64,000 nt of DNA from Burhinus oedicnemus (taxonomy: Eukaryota > Chordata > Aves > Charadriiformes > Burhinidae), in NCBI GenBank assembly GCA_008921705.1, contig VFFE01007738.1:1121009-1185008 (forward strand), given 5' to 3'. The notes under the pieces are model-generated. The model searched no databases, was not told where the DNA came from, and saw nothing but the letters and a program-made list of their open reading frames with translations. This document shows, one piece after another, positions 53,683 through 64,000 of the stretch. The position numbers and the translations under genes were made by a program. How positions within the stretch are numbered: position 1 is the first letter of the stretch; each line of letters starts with the position of its first letter.

Positions 53683-53702
53683 AAAAAAAAAAAAAAAAAA
53701 AA
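53683..53702 (+). repeat. Poly(A) homopolymer, 20 bases
   Basis: Twenty consecutive A residues with no flanking duplication that I could find. Shorter runs of 14-17 A occur at 21093, 25639, 35224, 49946 and 51218. Confidence 0.85.
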
Positions 53703-56700
53703 GTAGTATATGAAGAACAGCACAACTGCTTCTTGTGGTCCATTTAGTGAATGTAGATGGTATCTGAGTAAACATGCAACTTGTTACTTTTCTAGAGATC
53801 TGCATGCAAAACTTCAGTGCGTTTATTCACACTATTGTTCAAACACACACATAATTAGTACACACATTTTTTTAAATCTGAAATTTGGTGCATTTAATAT
53901 TTAAATAATTTTTCAACAAGTACTATCTAAAAACATGTTACTCGTCAAAGCTCAATACTCTAATCTAAATTCCATCATCAGCGCTATCAACAAGATGATG
54001 TTACCATTACCTGCATATCCACACACAAACAGCATCCGACAGAGCCACCTGAAAACATATTTGCATAAAAACATAGGTCCTTGTTGTGACATGGGTTTCT
54101 AGAGTACACATACCTCACCCACAATCCTCTGTCTGCATCCACAGATCTCTCTGCAGATATCTATATATGAATTAGTTACCTAGGTGAGCCTTGCAGCAAG
54201 TAGACAGAAACAGGCATTTCTATGGCAATATTCCTATGAGTCCATGTTAAAGATCATCTTTGAATTAAATGAGTCACATCACAGCAATTTACACATCTAT
54301 ACTGAGACTAACTCTTGCACACTCTCATAATGCAAGCAAGTAATCCAAAACCAGAACCACAGCTGAAATGAAGTATATTCTTCTATTATTTCAGATCTAG
54401 TTTCTATCTTGCTTAAAGGCCAATATCCAAACCAAAAGAATTAGGATACACTAGTGAATTCCACTGTAATAGTCACCAGAAATTTGCAGCTTGCATTATA
54501 AATACAATGTCTCAAAGACAAAGTTACACAAGATTTAGGAACAGTTCTTCATTGAGTAGCATTAATCAACAGGACACTGGTCTCTCCTTCCAACAGCATT
54601 ACTACTACCAGTGGTACTGTGTAAATTTTGAGTTACAGCTCTGAAGCTTACTAATTATCTAAAACAGACTGAATCTGAAAGTTGCAGAAAATTATTTTTC
54701 TTTGTAGGCATGAAATGCTTCTTTCCCCTGACCAGAGCAAATGTTAAATACTCTCGGGACCTTGCAGAACATAGACTCAAACACTCAAAGCTGGATTTAT
54801 TATATTAACATTTTAAGCACATTTGTGTTCATGCTGTAAGACCAGAGTCACAACAGATATCCTGAAAAAGTGTTCTTTGATAGATTATCGCAGACAATAT
54901 ATTCCCAAAATACCACACAAAGGTCAGAGAGCAAGCAACTCCTATTCTGCACCCTTTGTTAAGTCATCTTTACTCTCATCAGGAGTTTAGTTTCTTAAGC
55001 AAGAAAAAAAAGACATTGGAAAAATCTAAGTGGCATATAAGGACTGTATCTTCTTGTAGCCTGCTTACCCCATTTTGCCTAGCACACTGGGGGCTGCAAC
55101 TGAAATACATGAATCGCATTATTTGTGCTACATATTCATGTAAAACTTAACATGAATGCAGGAATATATTATATTTGGTTTGCATGTAAAGAAAATCCAA
55201 ACTACCTTTGTTACCTGCTGTTTTGGTAAACAAGATTAGTGAAAAATATCAGGACATATGGAAATTTAACTCTTAATGAGATTTTAATCTTACACCCTAC
55301 CATGTAATAATGCATTTATTACAAATTTAAAGGAATTCACTGGACTGACAGCTAAAAGATTGTCTTGTTTTCATACTGACCAGACGATTAAAGTACAGCA
55401 TTTTGGTGTGTAATACAACAGTTGCCTGTTACATCAACTTAAGGATGTACACATTTAAAATTTCAGCATTTATGCCTACTGCTCAAGGTAAAAACTGTGT
55501 AAAGAGCGATTGACATTGCCCCATTAAAAGGAGACACGAGAAACTTTGCTGATATATTACAATTCTACAATATCTATCAGAACACCCAAAGGCAAGATGT
55601 ACACTGCTTTAAAACTACTAGTGATACAAAATCATATTTCTGCTTAATGAGGAAAATAATATATGACTCACCAAGAATAATGGAAATATTACAAATTCCA
55701 AAACAAGTCTGAACACATCTCTTGTCTCCAGTTAACTTTTTTTTTAATTAAAGAAAGTGAGAGCAAATAAAGCTATAAGGAATAATTATTGAATGAGAAA
55801 TACGTCAGTCAGATAGTTCTGTGCACAATTCTACTGAGATAAATTTTCCATGTTATTTTGCCTTTTATAAGATGCTAAAAAGAACCTTACCATCACACAT
55901 ACGGATAAGACTCAGAAAAAGGCCTGGAGAAGTTTAAATTCTTCCCAATTTACATTAATAATAGGAGTTTCTCAAATGTACTGAACAGCAAATAGAACTA
56001 TTAATCTCAATGGCTGACAGCATATATTTCACCCAGGATTTAACAGTCAGAGAGACAGGGCCACCTGGACTTGCTGTTCTAAGTGACCTTGCTGGTATTT
56101 TACACTTAACTGTATGGAAAGATATTTCCCTTGAAATGGATGGCTTTTCTTTAGGAAAGAAATGCCTCAACTTTTTTCAAGAAGTAATCTCATAATAACC
56201 AATTAAATAAAGCAGAGCAGCTTTAGGTGCATTACATTACTGCTGTTCTCAGAACAGCATAAAATTAATCATGTGGCTAAATTTGAAGTGTGGTCAACTT
56301 GACACCATCAAAGTCAAAAGGGAACCAGCAGTTTCCATAAATGGACCATCTTACCACAAGCAGAAGGATCTAGCACGGTTAAATTAACAACATAACCCTG
56401 AGCCATTCTAGTCATGCTCACCCTAGTCATGCTGCCCTTTTCCCAAGATAGAGGAAAAAGCACTATCTTGCTGCAGTTATTCTCATCACCGAACAACCTA
56501 TTACATTATGGTCAATGAATAGGATAGATTTCAGCTCATCTGGTGTTACTTTTAATTACTTTGTTGTAATAGTTTCAGGCTGGCTTTTCCAACATTTTCC
56601 TATGCTTTAAGTACATGCACTGTATTAACAGGAGTACAAGAAGGTCAAGTAATGTTAAGCTATACAAAATGAATCAGCAATTCATTCAGAGGAAAGCAGC

Positions 56701-57064
56701 CAGAAAGTATCCTCATCAGCTTCTAATATTCTACTCATTAACATAGTGTTAACACTCACTACAAAGCACTACTAAGATTTCAAATGGTGATGTTGTATTA
56801 CAGTTAAATAATATTTTGCTGTATCATAGCCAGACATCAGCAACAGCACTTTTAGCAAGCCCTGTCTTAAAAACAAGTAGTTTCTTCCTCCCAGATCAAC
56901 TGCCCTGCAGTGAACCTCATTGTTCTGATGTGCAGAACTCTCCTAATTTCTAGCCAGTTCACACCCATTAGTTTCTAGTTTTTTCTCTAAATTCTTTTCC
57001 ATTTCCTGGTATCCCTAAAGAATTACTGTATCTTCTGCCAAGACAAAATAACCTCTTTTTTATC

Positions 57065-57082
57065 TTTTTTTTTTTTTTTTTT
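57065..57082 (+). repeat. Poly(T) homopolymer, 18 bases
   Basis: Eighteen consecutive T residues embedded in a T-rich context. A simple repeat. No adjoining retrocopy is recognised. Confidence 0.85.
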
Positions 57083-58647
57083 AATAGACAAAGTCTTCTT
57101 TCTCTTGAAAATCCCATAAACTCTCTGTGCCTGTTTCATCCTTTATTCATCATTCCTCAGCATGAGTGACTGGAATTTACAAAGTATCTCAGATTGGAGC
57201 AGTAATTTTCTGGTAATGTTCAGCTGTAACTCACCTTGTGCTTAAAGAGTAGCAATAAATTAATACAGGAAATTCCACAGAGTTTGTTCCAACGATAGGC
57301 TGAATAAGAATAAATTAAGAGTCATAGCTCACATCCTGTATTGTAACTTATTTTTATGTTAATTACTAATATTATCATAACAGAACACTACACTCAGTTT
57401 CTGTTTGACAAAAAGACAACACATTTCAAAATTATTCCTATGTATCAATGACATGACTGTTATGAGATTTCCAACTGATGGGAAAATTTTGTTCTCCATA
57501 ACATCTGTGTGAATTATTGAAGAAGACAAAAGTAGAATCTGTCCAGATGAACCTTTCTTGAGTTTTACCAGCATGGTGCTAAAAATGTATTTTTACGATA
57601 TAACCATGAAATAAAACAAGTATTTATTTCATAAACATTTAGAACTAAAGCTGCTTGGGACACATCAAAAAAGGAAAGGTAGCTGGCAAATGCTGTTCAG
57701 CTGATGCTAGAGTATTTCAGAGATGCTCTCTGTTCTGTTATTGGAAACATTTTTTAAGAAAAAAAATTTGCAACACCTGTGCCAGAAGCCTGTGAGTTGG
57801 CAATGCCAAACTAAAATTCCCACTCCAGTTCAGTGAGAAACTGCAATGGAATACTGCCCTCATTTCAGCTGAGCAAGGAACTCAACCTGGCTTTGCCACA
57901 TTGCAAACCTAATCAATGAGTCATAAACACTGGGGGGGGGAAGACACATTTTCTTCCAATATGGAGTGAAAAAACACCTTGAATCCTTCATTTTGAAGGT
58001 TTGTCATCACAGAATTATAAATCTGCAATTACAGAAGTAGCATGCCCTGGGCAGCTTGAAACTTTGTGCAGGACTGAAAAAACTTTCTTCCATCCCTTTC
58101 CCAGTTGCCATGTATACTTAAGTATTATTGAAATCTAATTAAATACATTAAAAGGAAGATATTTTTCTAATAGATTCTCCTTCTAACTTAAGACTAGTGA
58201 ACAGTATTGCATAAATTACAGTTTGTGGTATCAAAAATAACAATTGCAAAGTGAAGACACTGATACTGTTCCTAATCTTAAAGTGATGTAAACCATTATC
58301 TGGAAAACAATAATAAAAAGTAGTTCAATAAAGTTAACTGGAATTAATTAGCAAATTAAGTTTTTTGTATATAAATCTTCTCATTATAATTGAGTTCAAC
58401 ATATATGAAGAACATTTAAGCACCCAGTGCTAACCACATAATTTACTGTTCTCTGATAAATGGCACAACCCAGAACATCAGCTTGATTGTGATTCAAGTA
58501 AAATCAGAAGGCTGTCCTTCGGGTAAAGGTTGTCACCAGAAATTTCACTGATCAGATGAAAAAACAAAATTCTATAAAATAAACTTACCTCTACTAGTCG
58601 TCCCTTCCTGTCAAGGGAAAATATTAAAAACCAGATTCGTTCCTTTT

Positions 58648-58665
58648 TATATATATATATATATA
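58648..58665. repeat. TA dinucleotide microsatellite
   Basis: About nine uninterrupted TA units. It could be length-polymorphic between individuals. Confidence 0.85.
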
Positions 58666-60904
58666 AATGGTGAAACATCAAAAGAATATGAATCCTTCAA
58701 GTACGATAAGGAAATTCTACTACCCTAAACTGTGCATTCTGTACTGAGATATTTGTTTGGTATGTGATGGATAGTTCTATCTAAACTAACAAAATCATCT
58801 TATAAAGACAGATGAAGTGTTACTTAACACAATGAAGGATCTCTGTAGTGAACAATGTTATCTGCATATAAATGGATACTAAAATATTTACATATCAAGC
58901 AGAAATCATTTATGAAGGTATGAGATTCATCCTGGTGCTAACCTAGCAACTAGTACCTGAAAATTCATCAGAAAATTCATCAGATCTTCAAAGATACATC
59001 ATTCATTCAGATAATCAAAAGGGCAAGACAGAATTGCGAAACAGAACTTTTGGAATCACCAATTCCATTGTAAGTTTTAAGTGGGCTACAACATCAAAAA
59101 TCTTAGGAGAAAAAAAAAAAAGTAAAAAATTACATCAGCAGTTATCTGTACAATTTGGATACAACTCAAGTCCAAGATGCAGCTCAGACATAATACAAAT
59201 TGTAGACGTGAAAATCAACATGCATAAAATGCTTTATTGATATGTTCAATTCTAAACAAAGTTCTTCTAAATATCATATCGTAAAAAACATGAAAGCTGA
59301 CTGTTGAAAGCCCTTTTAAAAATAAAGGCATCATACTAGTAATAGTAAAGTAAATAAAAGAAACTAAAGTTAATATTAGCTGAGTATAAAATAAAGGATC
59401 AATATAGCAATTTCCTGCATGTTTGCTCTGGTTTATAAAGTTAAACCAACAGCTGTATTAAGCTGTTTAAAATGGAAGACCTCTTGCCTATGTGATGTAT
59501 TATGCAACGCATACAGTGCTTGTCTCAGAATTAAAACGTGGGTGGAGGGTCAAAGCGAAGAGCAGATAAAATATAGACACTTTAATGAATCAGTGTAATA
59601 ATACAATTTAAATATATTCAAGGCACAGTGCATGAGACTACTTTCTAAATTTCAATTTTTAGTAGCTTCAAAAAGAGAAAATCACAACTAGTACAAAGAC
59701 TGTGGTTCTCATACTAATGTGGAAATTGCGTTATTTTGGTTTCATACAAAATAAGTGTAAATGTGCTCCTGAATATCTGCTACAGTTTCTCTTTAAATGG
59801 AAATGTCGGAGAAGAGTTCAGAGATGGAGCAGTGGTAACGACATTTCCAAGCCCTAACGTGTTTGTAGAGGGCACAGGAATAATTTCTCTAAATCACAAT
59901 AAAAGCAACTCAAGGTTAAGTTAACATCAGAGTACGAGTGAATCACATGCCATGAATAGTTTATTTGAAATGTAGCTTTTTGCTTAATTGTCACAAACGC
60001 AGAAATAAATTTATTTCTGTATGTAATATTCACATTTACTGTATAAACATAATTTTGAAGCTCCATTGGTTGCCTATGACCTTTTGAAAATGTAGGCTTC
60101 TTGCCTCGTTTTCAGTCAAACAACGTACATTGTTATTCGTAAGCCAATTATATACGCAGAAATGCTTCCTGGATAAATGTTTACATTTCTAAATTTAAGC
60201 TTTGCTTTAGCAAGCTGTTGCCTGCGTAAGCTGAAAATTCACTTTCCAAAGCATTTATAGTAATAAAACTCTACTTCAAATAGTCACCAAAAGCAAACAA
60301 AAAAGAAATTGAGCACAATCAAATGATACTTCTTAAATATCCAATTATTTTGTACAATATTTCCTAAGCTCTAAATAGGAATTAAGGAAGAAACAGCCTA
60401 AGCCTATTTATTGCAATATTAAACTTACCTCTTTCAAACGCATACACTGATCCCAGAAAATTATGTAGAGGCACACATATTCTAACATGCAAAAAACCAC
60501 ATGCAAAAGATCAGTTAATTTATCTGATTTTGGCCCCACTTGAAGGTTGCACACTAGATTAAAAGTAAGTGAAAAGCAACATGTTATCCAAGGCTAATAG
60601 CAATGTTACTAGATAACTATTTCTGAAACAGATGTGCTTGATCTTCTCATTTACCATTTTAGAAAATCACCTGACTAGAGCGAAATTAAACCTCATAATA
60701 CTCCTTGCTCCCCCCGCAAGCCACATGTACTATTAATAGCATTACTTTACTATTTATTGTCCTTATATTTATTATATTATTCATTTGTATTATATTTTTG
60801 CTATAATTGCTGAGTCAAATAGAGAGAGGTAATCAGTTTGTTGGGTTTTGGTTCCCCCTCCACGTGCTCTAACAAAACACAGAGATTAGCAGCCCTCTCT
60901 TAAA

Positions 60905-61750
60905 AATAAAGCGGCAATGGGCACAGGCAGGCCGGCCTGCCTGCCTCAGCTCCCGCTGCCCGGCCTCCCACACTCGGAGCCCTCCGAGGCCTCAGTGGCT
61001 CCCAAGGTCCTACACCAACCTCTCCCAGGCACTGTCTGGGGCAATTTCGGTTAAGAGGGAAAGGAAAATTCCTGCTATCCATCAATCTGTGGTAAAAGAG
61101 CCCGTCAGCCACTTACCATAGAGGGCAGGCTCGGCCAGCAGGGCGGGGAGGGATGGCAATTAGCTGTTAAACAAGGGAGGGTTGGTAGCAGGGTGCTCTC
61201 TCCTCACAGCTGAGCAAGAAAACAAAAAGGTAAGAGACTGCCTCTTTTCTTAATGTGATCTTGTGGTTTTCCTGTCAGGTTGGCGGTATTGCCTAATTAA
61301 AGCCAGCCCAGAAAAATTAGCACTAATTTCTGCCTGCTTCAGCTGTCCAGTCAAAGAGCTGGCTGGTGGTAGGGGCCTTCCCTCAGCCTGGCCCCGGCCC
61401 TGGCCCTCAGTCCTGCAGCGGTGTTGGCTGTGGGGGGCTGAGGAGCAGCAACCCTGAAACAGAGGGGAAACACCAGTCCCTCCCTGGTCATTTTCCCCAC
61501 AGGCAGGGGGGGAAGCAGTGGCTGCTGGGTGGCAGACCAGGAGGTCTTCAGGCTTGTCGTGTTCCTGGGATGGAGTTGGAGGTGAGGAACCTGGGGAGCT
61601 GAGGAAGCGTGCGGAGGCAGCCGGGGCGCAGGGAGGAGAGGGGCCTTGTGGGCTGGTGGGGCGACGTGAGGGGGAAGGACGGGCACTGGAAAACCAGGTG
61701 TGAGCTGGTTGGGAGCGCCTGTGGTGGTGAGAGTGATTGTGAGGCTTGTG
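60905..61750. promoter_or_regulatory. CpG-rich block, probable promoter region
   Basis: This is the only GC-rich block in the window besides the LTR, and it is unrelated to any repeat I know. CpG dinucleotides cluster at 60910-60995 and again at 61555-61685 (for example GCGTGCGG, CCGGGGCGC, GGCGACGTG). In birds such blocks usually mark promoters. It holds a good minus-strand splice donor at 61116 (CTCTATG|GTAAGTGG) and a plus-strand one at 61230 (AAAAAG|GTAAGAG), so transcription in either or both directions is possible. Overlapping open frames on both strands (for example 61351-61686 minus) follow from the GC content. No TATA box or named factor site is evident. Confidence 0.5.
60924..60943. 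repeat. Perfect 20-base GC-rich palindrome
   Basis: CAGGCAGGCCGGCCTGCCTG is identical to its reverse complement, with the rare 8-base palindrome GGCCGGCC at its centre. It sits at the left edge of the CpG-rich block and could form a cruciform or bind a dimeric factor. Confidence 0.9.
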
Positions 61751-64000
61751 AAGACCTTCTGGCTGTACCTCGGCTCCTGGTAGAATGGCTAATTAACTGA
61801 TAAAGCACTGATGAAGAAGCCTGGGCTGTTGGAACACTTTGGTATGTCTCATGACTGGTTTTGAGGACACGTAGACACCGAGATTAGCTATTACTCTGTG
61901 TTGTTTCCAGAATTGTCTCATAGGAGTGTGTAAGTGCTGTAAACTAATTGATCTTATTTACTAGCAAAATGACTAACAACAACATTAGGCATGTCTGTAT
62001 TTATTTTATCATCTAAATATCGTTAGTCTAAGAATTGTTGCTACTAATTATTTTGTAATCACATCTATGAAAGGAAGCACTATGTAGAAACTTTTTCTAC
62101 AATGTTTTGACATAATAGGTTAGATAGGCTATACGGAACAGCCAGACTGATTCTGCCGATGCAGCGTGATACGTTTGAATCTCAGGCTGAGGGCGGGAAA
62201 TGTGATGATGAGATTTGGCAAATCTTTGTGCTTTTCTTTCATCCTGTTTCTTTTACCCTGGTGGTGAGTTATCCATATGATTAACAAAGCCAGAGTTTGG
62301 TCTAGTGTCTTTGAATTACTTTCCCTGTTCTGGTAAAGATCGGATGTTTTTATTAGACTTTCTCTATGCGTTTTGTCTGCTTGCACTCTAGATCATGTTT
62401 TTTTGAAAGTTCGGTGGCTGAAACTTAGGACACAGTATGATGAGATGTGGGAGGCCTTCACGGGCTCCTGGGCCAGGAAATGGAGCTAAAATTCATAGCC
62501 CCTACCTGTAATCGGACAGTTGCTAGAGTTGCATTTACTGCTTCATTACAGTGGGTTTGATTTGGTGAATTTCTTACAATATGTTACTGGAAGCTCATTT
62601 CCAGTAATTCATATTTTTCAATGGATCTAAAAATATAAGTTATTTTTTATATTAATAGCAAGTTCATTACCCTACTTTTTATCGTTAATGATAAATACTG
62701 TTGTATAACTTGTTTGTGCTGAGCAAGGAAAAAATTTGGGGGAATATAGTAATAAGAAAAATGCTTTAATCAGTAATTTAAATGCAAACAAAATGTACTT
62801 TACTGCTGAAAAAAGGGGAGAGATTTTCCAATTCAAGAACCAAAATGTAACGTTAAAAATCATTAAATAAGCACATGATGATTTAGTTAACCTTTGTGTT
62901 AACGTGAATAGCAACGATAGCATATTAACTATTTTGGCTATATCAGAAACATAATGTAGATGTTCACAGATATGAGTATAAAACCATCAGGCCTCTAGCT
63001 CTCATTATGCTAAGCTGCGTCACGTGCCCCTGAATAGTCTGTGCAAATGACTGATTTTCTATTAAATAAATAAAATCGCCTTATAGTTTGTAGACTGCAA
63101 TTAATGTTGGAACAACACCAGATGTACTCTGAAATCTTATAAGATAAATGGGTAGATTTACAAATCAATTAAAAATATTTGTCTTGATGTGTCCAATTAT
63201 TTCCTAGAATATTAATAAGTCCTTATTAAAATGTATTAATGCATACACAAATATTATATCTGTATCAAATACTATTGAAAAAAATACTGAGTTAAAATTT
63301 TCCACTGCAGAATTCTCCTTGCTTTCTGCCTTTTAATTACAGAAAGGAACAGTCTCTTCCTCCTGGTTGATTTGGTTTGCAGTTTGTTGGTTTTTGTTTG
63401 GTTTTCTTACAACTCAGTAAGGAACTTCCTAGGTGCTAAGTTGTAATTGGTAATTGCCATGTTGTCCTGTTTAGGTCTGCAGAAATTGGACACTCTTTAA
63501 TTGTGGTACTCATTTGTCTGTAACTGAGAAAATAATCTGCAAAGCTGTTATGAAAATAAAATGCAGAATTTACAAAAACATAGCATTCGTCTTGTCTCCT
63601 ATGTTGTTGTGCTTAATACGGTGACAAAACAACACTTGTGTCTCCAGTTGTAATACAACATGTTGTTAAACACAGTCACAACTGCTGTAAGGCATATAGA
63701 GAGCCTGTAACTGCTTTGCCCCTTTTTGTTACTGGTTATAGAGCCTATCTATGACCTCACACTGGCTGTTTAAACTGAAAACACCACTTCCAGGTAGAGG
63801 TTTTTAGTACCAATGAAAAACAGGTTTTGGGAAATTATTGAAACTGACACAGAAAATACAGTCGCCACGGTCCTAGCTGGTTCTGAGTGTATACAGAAGA
63901 CCTCTGTCCTAATGTGATCCTCCTCTTATATCAAGGGAGCCTTTCTCACAGTATTAGCAGCTAGGATTATACTTACTCAGATTTGTTTCTCAAACTAAGT
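61751..64000. other. AT-rich stretch right of the CpG-rich block
   Basis: No exon, RNA or repeat family is recognised. The open frames at 62129-62386 and 62672-62923 (minus) lack splice or domain support. If the plus-strand donor at 61230 is used, this would be the start of an intron. Confidence 0.45.

Larger units (their letters stand above)
52487..60900. other. AT-rich stretch with simple repeats, no gene recognised
   Basis: This stretch contains poly(A) at 53683-53702, poly(T) at 57065-57082, nine Gs at 57932-57940, a TA dinucleotide run at 58648-58665, and short direct repeats at 56408-56433 and 58959-58982. Several short minus-strand stretches have good splice signals (57235-57299, 55891-55923, 58589-58607, 60429-60446). 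They are mostly under 70 bases and do not chain cleanly in phase, so they are not called as exons. Confidence 0.45.

Noticed and set aside
54015..60446. A chain of short minus-strand exons (60429, 58589, 57235, 56355, 55891, 55069 and about 54015) leading from the CpG-rich block toward 52.4 kb
   Set aside because: The pieces are mostly 18-65 bases. When counted base by base, the phase fails after the 55069-55099 piece. The number of GTAAG sites matches chance expectation, so most are probably decoys.
61263..61808. Overlapping open frames on both strands in the CpG-rich block
   Set aside because: High GC content removes stop codons on both strands. No frame has a domain, conserved motif or supporting splice pattern.

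Overview
This window looks like nuclear DNA from a bird. The evidence is several CR1 (chicken repeat 1) LINE fragments. Two of them carry the tandem ATTCTATG-type 3' end and the adjoining 3' UTR consensus that are characteristic of avian CR1. The rest is AT-rich, intron-like or intergenic sequence with short homopolymers and few mobile elements, which fits a compact avian genome. There is also a solo LTR of about 1.09 kb of a kind I recall from neoavian, especially songbird, genomes. That recollection has not been checked by any search.

Layout, left to right. 1-8.1 kb is AT-rich sequence with two weak pairs or singles of splice-bounded ORFs on the minus strand. 8.13-8.25 kb is a dense cluster of inverted repeats. 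8.33-9.41 kb is the solo LTR, GC-richer than its surroundings, with its poly(A) signal on the minus strand. 9.4-34.3 kb is AT-rich sequence with one short CR1 tail (13.45-13.54 kb) and a G-run (27.05 kb). 34.3-34.7 kb is an old CR1 fragment. 34.7-45.0 kb holds two candidate coding exons on the minus strand at 38-39.6 kb. 45.05-46.15 kb holds two CR1 fragments in opposite orientation. 46.2-60.9 kb is again AT-rich, with a pair of candidate exons at 52.1-52.5 kb. 60.9-61.75 kb is a GC- and CpG-rich block, the best promoter candidate in the window, with a good splice donor on each strand. 61.75-64 kb is AT-rich sequence with nothing I can name.

No protein-coding gene could be identified by name. 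The ORFs long enough to attract attention are either inside the LTR or about as long as expected by chance at this base composition. I searched the minus strand for open stretches bounded by good acceptor and donor sites. The best ones are listed as low-confidence candidate exons. Together with the CpG-rich block they suggest, but do not prove, a minus-strand gene whose first exon is near 61.1 kb and whose introns fill most of the window. I did not scan the plus strand for exons with the same thoroughness. I found no tRNA, rRNA, CRISPR array, operon or recognisable novel system.
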